From Rhyzopertha dominica (taxonomy: Eukaryota; Arthropoda; Insecta; Coleoptera; Bostrichidae), in contig QCXZ01000003.1 of the NCBI GenBank assembly GCA_025024175.1, positions 60,592,023-60,656,022 of the forward strand: a stretch of DNA of 64,000 bases. Reading direction: 5' to 3'. Of the stretch, positions 1 to 9,510 are shown in pieces (the first letter of the stretch is position 1; every line of letters begins with the position of its first letter). The notes under the pieces were generated by a model, which was not told the origin of the DNA, searched no databases, and saw only the letters and a program-made list of their open reading frames with translations. The position numbers and the translations under genes are program-made.

Positions 1-514
1 CATAAAGCTCAAAATAATTATTTGCAAAATTGAAAAATAGGTTGAAACAGGTAACGTTAAAAAATATTTATTTTAAAATGATTGAAACAGAACAGCCTGT
101 TATTATAATAAAGATATTATAACGTCATCAATTTTTTAATAGAACGATATGCATTTTTTGGCATTCGGCTCTTATTATCTAAGGAATTCTACCATGTTAA
201 ATAACCATTTTTCCAACCAACTCATGTGGTTCTATTTAAAAAAAGGCTCCTCTGTTGCGGTCGTCTACAAATATTATATTAAGAAGAATAGAAGCATGGC
301 TTGTATGCTTAATTAACAAATTAGAAATATATCAGGCCTACAGAATGTCAGAAAACGAACTAAATAATTTACAATTTTTAAAGAAAAGAAAGCTATGCAC
401 AATATTAGAGAAGTAGCGACAAATCAAAGAAAGCATAATTATACATGTATAATGTGTAAAATAAAAATGATTTTTAACTTAACGTAAACAGATACGAAAA
501 ATAAACTTTGCTGG
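1..514. other. AT-rich sequence without recognised genes
   Basis: No open frame, repeat or RNA motif that I recognise. It lies downstream of the 3' end of the neighbouring minus-strand LINE and could include its untranslated tail. Confidence 0.5.
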
Positions 515-1770
515 TGGCTCAGTACTGATGGATACAGTCTAAGCGACCCTTAAAGAGTTCTGTCTTACAGTTGTGTGGAAATTCTCTTTCTTCAACTTAA
601 AGGAATGTTCCCGTAATCTATCGTCTGTCTTAAGGATAAAAATTATCCGCTGATAGTAGAAATCGTTGTGCAATAGCCTGTAGGTTGCAATGAGGTATCC
701 CCACTCTCGTCGTATTGTCAGGGGCTGCAGTCTTAGAGGCGCCAGTCGAGATTCATATGGCAAGTTCTTATAGCCCATGGGAAATTTAAAGGCTCGTCTT
801 TGCATAGCTTCCAACCGATCGAAATCCTGCTTTAGATAGGGATACCACACCACTAAGATCCTTGAACAACTTTTTCGTTGATTGCCTTGGGCGACCGCTT
901 TTGTTACTTGAGCACTCCAGGACAACTAGTTGGTTATTATGACACCAAGATCGTTTTGTTCAGTTACTACAGGTAGCTTTGCACCTCAAACAAAATAACA
1001 ACGTTGAGGATTTTGTCTCCCAATATGCAGCACACAGCATTTGTCTGTATTTAGCGGAATTAAGCCACATATCGCACCATAATACAATTTTATTTAGGTC
1101 TGCTTGTATATGTTGAGAAGAAATGGCATACAGTTTATGTCATCTGCGTAGGACAGCACAGTAGATTTGCAGTTAACTGTTACGTCAGCCACATATGTGA
1201 GAAATAGAATAGGGCCTAACACGGAACCCTGCGGCACACCGCTTAGAACGTCCCAGAAAGTCGACCAACACTCCCAAATCCAAACATCAAAACGCCTACC
1301 ATGAAGGAAACCACTGCTCCACCTCAATAGCACCCCCCCCCCCCCCGAATCCCGAAATGTTCGAGTTTTTGTGGTAAATGGCGTATCGGCACTTGATCAA
1401 AATACAATACGTCTATGCGCTCACCATTGTCCAAAGACTTTGTCCAGTCATCTACAGCTTGTAACAAGTGTTGCTGTATAATGTTCTCATCTATGAGAAA
1501 TTTTATTAATTCGTTACAGATAATATTTTCCAACACTTTGCAGGGGATAGAATTTAGACTCACAGGTCTAGTTTGTTGCCCTTTTTGTACACCGGTGTGA
1601 CCCTGGTATTGTGTACATCAGTATCCAATGAACACTTAACACAATGAACACAAGGAAGAACGTAGGCTATCTGTACAATTTTTTAATAATGCAGGGTGCG
1701 GATATCATCCGCTCCTGGTGAAGCATCAGTACGCAGCCCCTGCAGAAATTGATTCACAATATCTACATTT
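515..1770 (-). pseudogene. LINE (CR1/Jockey-type) reverse transcriptase relic
   Basis: This is a 5'-truncated non-LTR retrotransposon that once encoded a reverse transcriptase for target-primed insertion. Read on the minus strand from about 1770, the pieces come in the right order: an upstream RT segment with LQGLRTDASPGADD, then VTPVYKKGN, then SIPCKVLENIICNEL, then WTKSLDNGERIDVLYFD, then SGVPQGSVLGPILFL with the catalytic SYADD box near 1150, then a C-terminal part with DFDRLEAMQRRAFKF and IRREWGYLIATYRLL (539-925). The pieces lie in different frames, so several frameshifts separate them; a run of 14 C at 1333-1346 (G on the coding strand) is one slippage site. The endonuclease domain is absent. 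No poly-A or target duplication could be fixed, so the ends are approximate. The RT identity is certain; the clade assignment rests only on motif style. Confidence 0.85.
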
Positions 1771-1949
1771 ATTTAATTAATTATTTAATGTTACTCAGAG
1801 TTTGTGCCCAATGTCCTCTACAGTTCAAATTGGGGAAAACATTTCCGTTTTTTATTTAATTTTTGCAAACCTTTATTTTTGCAATTTTATATGTTACTGT
1901 GTCGATACTCGGTTTTACCGATTTCTACTAGCCAAAGATTATCAAACAC

Positions 1950-2306
1950 CTACTTCATATCCATAAATGCTAAGCACTTCCTTTCGTGTTTCAACAGTTT
2001 ATTTATATTAAAGAGTACATAATCCTGCGTACTCTGCGAGTCGACTAACGTTGATTCTATTATTCTTCCCAGCCTTTTTTTTATTTTACTCGTTCGAACG
2101 ACTTGAATACCGTTGACAGTAATGTTATACCTGTATGTGTGGTTCTTACAGTTCATTTGTATCTTGTCTATATCCACATTTTGGTCCTCTTCCTGGAAAT
2201 CGTCCTCTTCCCTGCATCCTTTTACTAATTCTTCAAAATATAGTAAAATTACGAAGTTTCTCAATCCTATTTCTGCTTCTTCTGCTTTCTTAATACTTTT
2301 AAACAA
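1950..2306 (-). CDS. unrecognised 118-residue open frame
   Basis: I do not recognise this frame. It starts at an ATG at 2306 and is unusually long for this AT-rich setting. The product would be charged, with an acidic patch (EEDDFQEEDQNVDID) around residues 34-48 followed by a basic stretch (TSKIKKRLGRI) around residues 73-84; no signal peptide or membrane segment is visible. The motif TYRYNITVNGIQV faintly recalls short conserved boxes in proteins linked to insect DNA transposons, but that is only an impression. It lies just upstream of the LINE relic on the same strand, so it may be part of an older element. It may equally be a chance frame. Confidence 0.25.
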   Translation of the reverse strand: MFKSIKKAEEAEIGLRNFVILLYFEELVKGCREEDDFQEEDQNVDIDKIQMNCKNHTYRYNITVNGIQVVRTSKIKKRLGRIIESTLVDSQSTQDYVLFNINKLLKHERKCLAFMDMK

Positions 2307-2620
2307 ATGAAATACGTAAACATATCCATAATGCCCGCTAATAATACCCGCTCATTTGATTATTATAAACTTATCATTTATTTAATTTCTATTTTCTTAG
2401 TTTACATTTTGATGGTTTAAAGCGCAAATATTGTATGTTTTCATTTTGCTTCAGAATGTTTGACAGTTACATAAATGTCAATTTAAATTTCACAATCCAT
2501 AGGTCTCTAAATAATGACACACAAATACAAAATCTAATTTTATTTGATACTAAATTGATAAAAAAAACATCTATTAAGTAGAAAATAAAGCACTGTTTGC
2601 ACCACGGGCTTTATTAGATT

Positions 2621-2677
2621 ATAGTGCCCATCAGGCGAAATATATCCCTAGGGCTACTTTCGCCTTAAGGGCACTAT
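2621..2677. repeat. imperfect inverted repeat (hairpin)
   Basis: Two 20-base arms (2621-2640 and 2658-2677) face each other across a 17-base loop. The left arm reads ATAGTGCCCATCAGGCGAAA and the complement of the right arm differs from it at only two central positions. It could be a hairpin, a transposon end or a small foldback. No terminator function is implied in a eukaryote. Confidence 0.7.
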
Positions 2678-2757
2678 AGTCTATATAGTGCTCTTGGTAC
2701 ATAAATAGCTATTGTCTTTCTAATTGTACTAATTTGTGACTCGTTCCTTTTCTAATT

Positions 2758-2760
<3 letters not shown>

Positions 2761-2811
<51 letters not shown>
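2761..2811. repeat. (TA)n microsatellite
   Basis: About 25 uninterrupted TA dinucleotides. Length is likely to vary between individuals and may be wrong in the assembly. Confidence 0.97.
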
Positions 2812-2813
<2 letters not shown>

Positions 2814-3079
2814 GGAATTATACGAGTACTTAAATATTTGATTAATTATTTCAACTTCGATTAAGTGCATAAATAATAGTTAAATGTTAGCAAATATACG
2901 AATAGTTTACATTCAAACATAATATATCACATATTATTGCATAACAGTAATTTAATCTATAATTACACATAATAAGCTGTTCACTGCAATTCTGAAATTT
3001 ATAGCATGCTGCCCCGAGCATTGTTTATGCGAATTTCTCCAGATTTTTTGGTGTAACCAGTCATAATATGTAATCAGTA

Positions 3080-3570
3080 TTATCTAGTAAATGCTCGCGT
3101 ACGCGTTGATACATATAAATCAGGAATTTTCACTTTTGTCTTCGGTCGCCATTTTAATTGCGCTTCCACGAATGATGAATTGCAACGCAAGGCCGCGCCG
3201 ATAATAGATAAAGATACGTTCGTACCCGCTTGCGTACGGCCGGCCAAAGGCAATTGCTTTACATACTTTTATATTCCCATACTTTCCTTCACGTCTATAA
3301 ATTGGAATCGTGACTTAAAAGAAATTATATACCAGTTTTTATCGATTACAATACATAAATGCGCGCGAGGGAAAAGTTGCTCTAACCTTAAACGCCGACT
3401 CCAGGAAGATCAGGGCCCCACCCCTATAAGACGAGACGGGCCGATTACGAATTCAATCCCGTTTTAATCGAACCGCCGACCGACAAAGGATACCGTTATC
3501 GTCATTAAGGCTGCCGAACGAGAAATCTGACGTACCCGCGATTTATCTAGACCGACATGTTGCCGACTAA
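3080..3570. promoter_or_regulatory. CpG-rich island, possible promoter or enhancer
   Basis: In a background dominated by A and T, this stretch is dense in CG dinucleotides (GCTCGCGTACGCG, GGCCGCGCCG, TACGGCCGGCC, GCGCGCGAGG). The 95-residue frame inside it (3180-3467) has no recognisable domain and is probably incidental. Such islands in insect intergenic DNA are often conserved regulatory sequence or a promoter, but no TATA-plus-initiator pair or adjacent first exon could be identified. The call rests on composition only. Confidence 0.3.
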
Positions 3571-4560
3571 TCCTGTTAAGGCACAAAATAAGCGGATAAG
3601 TGCTATTACTTAAAGCCAAATTTTTGTTTGCCCATGCGCTTTCTCGATCATTCCGTAGCGTACATGTGCGGCACGAGAAAGCAGTTTTTTCATATCTGGC
3701 TTATGTCTTGCCGGGAAGCTTTTGTTCGTTCATGGATTGCTTTAATACGGGGACGCAATCTTTATTGGACGAGTTTACTAAATTAGGTTTTCGATAAAAA
3801 CTTGGTTCACTAAATGGGCGTTATTTAGATTATTTAACTCCTATTACTAGGAGCCAATCGGACTACATGGGTTTAGCGCCTTCTGTAGAATACTTGTAGG
3901 TAGGTATAGGTTAATACCCCTAAGTTGGAAAAGCTTCCTTAAAACCAATTCAAAATATGACACTTACCACAGGTGGTTAGAATAATGGCCAACAAAGCGC
4001 AAAAGGTATAAATATAGCACATAAATAAAGTAGCCGTATGTAGACGTACTACAATATCTATTTAAATTTAAATCATACATGCATTTATGTAAAGTACATA
4101 GTAAAATAAACTCAAACTGAATTTTGTAAGTTGCAAAATAATATACATCAAACGTAAGTATGTTCGTAAACCTAAAACAATGAAGAACCACTGAGGAATA
4201 TTTACACTATCAAAAATATGTTTTCTTTATTAAAGACAACATTCGCAATTTATTTAACTACGCGAACAATCTTATAAATTACTCAAAGAAAAGATACCAA
4301 AACGGGACTGAACGGTTATGCAGAAAAGCATGCGTAAGCAGAAATTCTTTGCGATAAAATCACAAATTTGCGTAACAAATAACAACCCGAACTGCGAAGT
4401 GTATTTGCAAAAGAAGATTACAGCAAAAAAGTATGTATAACATGTACCATAAAATATAAATGTGTACCACTATACACCAATTATTTGTATGTGATATTTT
4501 CGTGTCCCAAAATAGTTTGATGCTTGTAGGATCTTGAACAAGCCAATACACTGTTTTGGT
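3571..4560. other. AT-rich stretch, no gene seen
   Basis: Only short chance frames are present. No element ends or repeats were recognised. Confidence 0.5.
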
Positions 4561-4562
4561 TT

Positions 4563-4613
4563 CGGGCGATGTTTCGGTACTGGTTTATTATACTTTCATC
4601 AGGGCTGCAACAG
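4563..4613 (-). ncRNA. hammerhead-ribozyme-like core of a Penelope-type terminus
   Basis: On the minus strand the two conserved strands of a hammerhead core occur in the right order: CTGATGA (4603-4597), then a 20-base segment that could form a weak stem II, then CGAAAC (4576-4571) followed by ATC. PLE terminal repeats are known to carry small hammerhead motifs, which is why I link this to that class. The base next to CTGATGA does not give the usual G-C closing pair, and flanking stem I pairing is poor, so activity is doubtful. No PLE coding sequence is adjacent. Confidence 0.35.
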
Positions 4614-5160
4614 CAAACACAAGTTTATTGGGACTCAACCGCGTGAAAGCCCCGCCCAAACACAGTGAAAAATACACAATATAGCAATATTCAATGAATT
4701 TACGTCTAATAAAAAAATTAATTGTATATAATAATGGATCACAGATATCAAATTGACAAACAATACAAAATTCACAAACCTTTAATTAATACTTAACATA
4801 TCTTTATATGTTGATGTAATGTCATAATTATAAAAAAACTAAGTTTTCGTAACATGGTGTGGTATAAGGGGGCGAAAGACCAAACACCCTCACCTGAACC
4901 AAGAAAATGAATGAAGTGGTTGCAACAATTATCAGTGCTCAGGGTTTTTGAAGAAGCTAATATGATAAGCAGTTAAAGTAATGTTATCGTTAATGTACTT
5001 TGAGATGTTATTGTTTTGCGTTAAACTGCTATAATTAGGTAACACAAATCCTATAGCTCTGCTCACAGTAACCCAACAAGTCAAGTGTTTCTCGTTTGAT
5101 GTAGCGTTGAAGTTTCCTCGGCATATCGATGTCTTCTTGTTATAAGCGGCCTATTTAACT
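4614..5160. other. no recognised feature
   Basis: AT-rich sequence with no supported gene or repeat. Confidence 0.5.
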
Positions 5161-5254
5161 CATATGCGCGGGCTGTGGCAATCACTGAAGTATTCTGTCA
5201 ATGCCATATCTCTTACTTTACTATATGTTCTACTGACGATAGCTCAGCGGATCT

Positions 5255-6320
5255 TGCGGGGTAATCCGGCGAGTGTAAACTCGACCGATTATCAAGTAAT
5301 GCTCACTAATGGGTATGTAAACTCGGCCGCCTCAATTCCGGGAAAAAAGTACTTGGGGAGGATTACTTTTGGGGTAATTTCAGTTTCAGGGAATGCATTT
5401 ACAATTCGCTTTCTTCCCTAAGGAAATTGTCGTAGATTTCGAAAAAGCGATCCATATCGCAGTTTGTACTGTCTGGCCACAAGTCAAATTAACAGGATGT
5501 AGATTTCACCTCTCACAAGCTTGGTGGCGTAAGATTTAGGAAATCGGAGTTTCCAAAGAATACAAAGACAAAACGGAATGAGGAAAATGGTTAGATTACT
5601 GTTTTGGACTTATATTTATCGACCTAGAAGAGGTAGGGGACGCATTTGCTTTTTCGTTAGCTGCAATATAACCACTAGGAACGAAAATTCAAATGTTTGC
5701 AGACTATTTAATTGACAATTATATGGTGAATTGTGCTGTATATCTTCCAGATTTGTGGGCGTCTAAAACACCAAGTGCAGATAGAAACAGTAGGTAATAA
5801 ATGCGAATCGTTCCATTATCATTTAAAAAAATATTTTAACGCACCTCATCCATCAATATTGTTTTTATAGATTTTTGTTACATTATCAGTGTTAGATAAT
5901 ATGTAAGTGTCGACAAGCTATATGTTCCAAATTATGACACAATAACAAAATATCTACGTTACATTTTTTAAAACTTCCTTCTTACTATTACAACAAATAA
6001 CTACTAGGTAGTAATTTCGCAAATGTGTAGGTACATATCATTTTTTGTTTATTATTTTTATTTGCATTTGTGTGTTACAGTTTCTTTCTTTTTTCTTTTT
6101 TCTAGATTATTATTATTTGACTATGTATCTACGAATTGCTTTAAAAATATAATATAATAAGCAAAATTTATTGGAATATTAGCTCGAAAAACATAGGTTA
6201 CCTGAAGGGTTGGGATCATCAGATTTATGACCGGTCGAGTTTACATACGGTATTTTGTACCCTCTCTTAATTCAGGAGATTAGAACGAGTTTACATGTGC
6301 CCGGGAAATTAAACCCCCAT
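5255..6320. repeat. inverted clusters of a TGTAAACTCG motif
   Basis: TGTAAACTCG-type words occur twice on the plus strand (about 5275 and 5317, the first followed by ACCG and the second by GCCG) and twice on the minus strand (about 6236 and 6288). Word pairs are about 42 and 52 bases apart. The paired, opposed arrangement suggests subterminal repeats of a degraded transposon about 1.1 kb long, but no transposase or clean ends are seen. An 85-residue frame at 5164-5421 covers the left cluster and is not recognised. Confidence 0.3.
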
Positions 6321-6687
6321 GCCAGCATCTAGTAAAAGGTCATGAATATTAATGCCACATCTACAAGGTATTATTGTAGGTGCAAAGTTATATCCCGTTT
6401 AAAATTAGCATACAAAAAATCTGCTATACCGACTCGTACGCAAAAGGAATATTTATATAAATTAAAAGTATTAGTATTAATTAGTAATCTAATAGACATT
6501 TACCTAAAAAAAAACACTGATTGCATAGAAACGGGTTAATTATTTTACAATCAATTGACATCCTTTTTAAACATTCATCAAAGCATACACCAACCTAATA
6601 ACGAAACTATTTGCTGTATGAGCTGATTTTGCATTGAACTTGCACGTTTGCTGAGCGACCTAAGCGTTCCTTATCATTAATCGTTGT

Positions 6688-6695
6688 ACAGCAGC
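6688..6695. repeat. 8-bp target duplication, left copy (hAT)
   Basis: ACAGCAGC sits immediately before the left end of the hAT element and is repeated exactly at 9503-9510 after its right end. Eight bases is the duplication length typical of hAT elements. Confidence 0.93.
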
Positions 6696-7019
6696 TAGTG
6701 ATGTAAAATGCTCGAGCATGCATTTTTGGAGAACGTTCCCCGAGCACGATGGAGCAAAAACGAGAATAAACAAGCATGAACGAGCAATAACATAAATACA
6801 GAAACAGGAGAATGAAAAAGGCATAATATATAATGTTCTGTAATACTATTACACAAAATGAAACATGCATTCGCAAAACAAAAAAATTAATTCGTTACAA
6901 AAACTAACACAAATAAAATTCTTTACGAAACTACCGCAGATAACATTCTTCACAAATCTAACACAAACAAAATGAGATTTTTGAAGTAAAAAAAAAACTT
7001 AGATTTCAAAAGTTAAAAC

Positions 7020-8424
7020 CTAGTCATTTCCATTTTCTCCGCTGTCGTTTTCCTCATCAATCTCAACTTCGACTTCTTTTGCTTGTGCTCCCTCCTCATT
7101 TTCTCTTTCGTCTTGGTCTATTATTGGTATCTCTTCACTTTCGCTCCAGTCACTGTCATCGTTCTCGTTAGTATTAGGATTTTCACTGTTCACAGTTTCT
7201 TGGTTCTTACGCGTTTCATTTTGATTTGCCAAAGTTAAGTTACATGCAATATATGTTAATTTTCCTGCACGTTCCGTAGTGAGTTTATTTCGTTTCTTAG
7301 TATGTATGAAACTATATTTACTGAACGTACGTTCAGTGGCTGCTGAAGATGGCGGCAAACTTAGAAGAGCAACTACCACATTTTTCAACGATGATTTAGA
7401 ATAAAAGCCTTTCCACCACGTTATCGGATCCATCTTCTCTGCACTGCTCCAGACGAACTGTTTTCCAAACATGTCTGTTTTCGCAACATATTGTGCCAAT
7501 TCCAATACAATATTTTGCGAGTTTTGTTTAAATTTTGTGTGCTGACTTGCTATGTTGTTAATAAATTNCATCCCTTCTATATGTTCAGCTGCAGTTAAAT
7601 GCTTTCCTAATCTTGTAGGATCTAGTATATTCGTAGCGTAATGAATTTCAGAAACTATTTTTGCTTTTCTTTGAGTTAAAAACTTTAGGATGTCGGCTTC
7701 TTCCTTTTTGCTAACAGGAAGTTCGGAAACGCAGCTTTTAAATGTCATCTCAAGGTTACAAAATGCCTCCATTACCTGAAAAATTTTTAAATTATCGCCT
7801 TCGAATACCGTAATCCTATATACAATCGGTTTAAAAATTTTCGTGAGTTTTTCGATGCGCATCCAAAAAATTTCATCATCTAAATAATTTTTCTTGGCGG
7901 CAGGGCTCAACTGGGGTACTCCTTCTCCTTCTGAAACCGCCAGCATTTTTAAATAATATTTATTGTCGTGAAGACTTTCGAAGCATTTAAAAATTGAACC
8001 CCATCGAGTAGCTACAGGTAATTTCAAGGAATGAATTGCTCCCCGTTTTTCTTGTTGTATTTTATTAAATGTCGCCAACAGTAAATGTGAACCAGTAATT
8101 TCTTTAACGATCTGTTTGCTGCTCGATTCTATATTTCGCAGTGACGGGTACTTCATAATATCTCCAATAAGAAGATTTAAGCAGTGAGCAATGCAACCGT
8201 ATTGTATAATTCCTGTTTCCTTTGCTACGAGTTTCCTGGCTTTAACCATTGATGTTGCATTGTCTGTTACAAGTCCTATAATTTTATCCTGTCCTACTTC
8301 ATTAATAACTGATTTTATTTGATCNGCAATGTATTCTCCCGTATGNCGTTCGTCGGATGTCGTATACGTCGCATAGAGAATGGGTGTNGGGGTTGTAATA
8401 ATCCTATTCAAAATGGCCTCATTC
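7020..8424 (-). CDS. hAT transposase, exon 2 (catalytic and dimerisation domains)
   Basis: This exon encodes the RNase-H-like catalytic core and the C-terminal hAT dimerisation domain of a cut-and-paste transposase. The core is seen in IGLVTDNATSMVKARK (first acidic residue) and YGCIAHCLNLLIGDIMK, the conserved CxxH-type motif of hAT enzymes. The dimerisation region near the end reads ALLSLPPSSAATERTFSKY followed by RNKLTTERAGKLTYI. The last 70 residues are very acidic (DDSDWSESEEIP and onward), which is common as a tail in this group. About 468 codons are open apart from N calls, in contrast to the damaged first exon. The length with exon 1 (about 680 residues) is normal for hAT. Confidence 0.92.
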
Positions 8425-8486
8425 CTGAAGAAAAGATTTTTACATTGTTTAATTAAAATATTTAAGAAAGTGAAAAAACTACTAAC
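8425..8486 (-). other. 62-bp intron in the hAT transposase gene
   Basis: On the minus strand the segment begins GTTAGTAG and ends TTTTCTTCAG. Removing it joins WSNV to RNEAILNRI with no frame change. A short GT-AG intron inside a transposon gene fits a eukaryotic, insect-type host. Confidence 0.85.
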
Positions 8487-9134
8487 CTAACATTTGACCA
8501 ACCATTGCATTGCATGCCGACGGTAAGAGCTTCATCAATTTTTGTTTTAATGTTATTTTTTGCTGACTGGTATTCGTCATTTAGAAGTCCATTGGATATT
8601 TGGTACCGACTGGGCAAAAGATAACTTGGTCGTAACTTTCTAAAAAATTTTACCCATTCAGGATTTTCAGTAATACCTAGAGGTGTACCACTAGCATAAA
8701 TTGCTCGTGCTAGAAGTCTGTCTAATTCAGTCTTTTCTGCGGTCGGCATTGTGTCAAAGAAANTTCTAAACTGGGAACGTGGTCTGGAACNGGAACCGGT
8801 GGCGGTGGAAGATATCTCTGAGGCAGTGTCGTCTACCTCTGGCTCTAAATNTTCTCTATCGACATCGACATCCATCAATTCTTTTCTTGGAATGGCTTGT
8901 GAAGAAGCGCTTGCGTTTGTGTCATTCATTTTCGGATTATATGATTTTTTATCATATCCGAAAAATGCTTTTACATCAGATGGACATTTAAGACACTTAC
9001 GCAAATGTCACCATTCTGGTGGCATGTCTTGCGTATTTGGCGTGGCAAAATTTGCAGGCATAAATAGTTTGATTTGTAGCATTCTTCTGAATGTCGTTAA
9101 AAAAATTAAATACGTCGCACTTTTGTCGCGGCAT
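8487..9134 (-). pseudogene. hAT transposase, exon 1 (BED zinc finger)
   Basis: This exon gives the N-terminal DNA-binding part of the transposase. It starts at an ATG at 9134 and encodes a BED-type finger: CKFCHAKYARHATRM followed, after a frame slip, by RKCLKCP. A two-base loss near 9010 throws the frame into a stop, so the finger is read in two frames and the gene is broken there. The rest (9004-8487) is a linker with acidic and serine-rich stretches, then RPSYLLPSRYQISNGLL and VGMQCNGWSNV, typical of the region before the hAT catalytic core. The exon ends at a GT donor (8486); joining across the intron keeps the frame. Three N calls affect this exon. Confidence 0.88.
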
Positions 9135-9502
9135 TTTATTTCGTAAAGCACTACCTGCCTACCGGCTGCCGGATTACTATAGACACTGCAGGAACGTGCA
9201 AGTTTTTCGTACTCTCGTATTTACCCTCTTTGCGTGTCTACTATCACTCGCACAAATTTACGAAACGAAAACATAACCAAAAAATGAACGCACGAGCAGT
9301 CATGGTTACAAAGTGCACATGCGCTAACGTCACCACACGCTGCCAACACGCCATTTTTCTNTTTATGCTCTTATGCTCATCGTGCTCGAGCACAACAGAG
9401 AACGTTCCCGACGGAACGTTCTCAGGGTAGCAGGAACGTTCGCGAACGTTCGCGAATATGCTCTGTAAGCACAATGAGAACGTTCTCCACCTCACATCTC
9501 TA

Positions 9503-9510
9503 ACAGCAGC
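9503..9510. repeat. 8-bp target duplication, right copy (hAT)
   Basis: Exact repeat of ACAGCAGC found at 6688-6695, directly after the right terminal inverted repeat. Confidence 0.93.

Larger units (their letters stand above)
6696..9502 (-). mobile_element. full-length hAT DNA transposon, 2.8 kb
   Basis: The element is bounded by short imperfect terminal inverted repeats (TAGTGATG on the left; TAGAGATG read inward from the right) and by a perfect 8-bp target duplication. Both subterminal regions carry repeated GAACGTTC-type palindromes and TGCTCGAGCA-like words: right side 9390-9485, including the perfect palindrome AACGTTCGCGAACGTT at 9435-9450; left side 6708-6760. These are plausible transposase binding sites. 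One gene on the minus strand fills the interior and has a single intron. The transposase is frameshifted and the sequence has several N calls, so this copy is probably inactive, although it is structurally complete. Confidence 0.93.

Noticed and set aside
1804..2310. Plus-strand frames opposite the 118-residue minus frame
   Set aside because: They are antisense to the longer frame and rich in Phe, Leu and Ser as expected of AT-rich shadows.
2761..2811. (TA)n tract as a regulatory TATA region
   Set aside because: It is a simple microsatellite with no associated transcription unit.
3180..3467. 95-residue frame in the CpG-rich island as a gene
   Set aside because: No domain, no splice context, and no ATG-linked features; long frames are expected in CG-rich sequence poor in stop codons.
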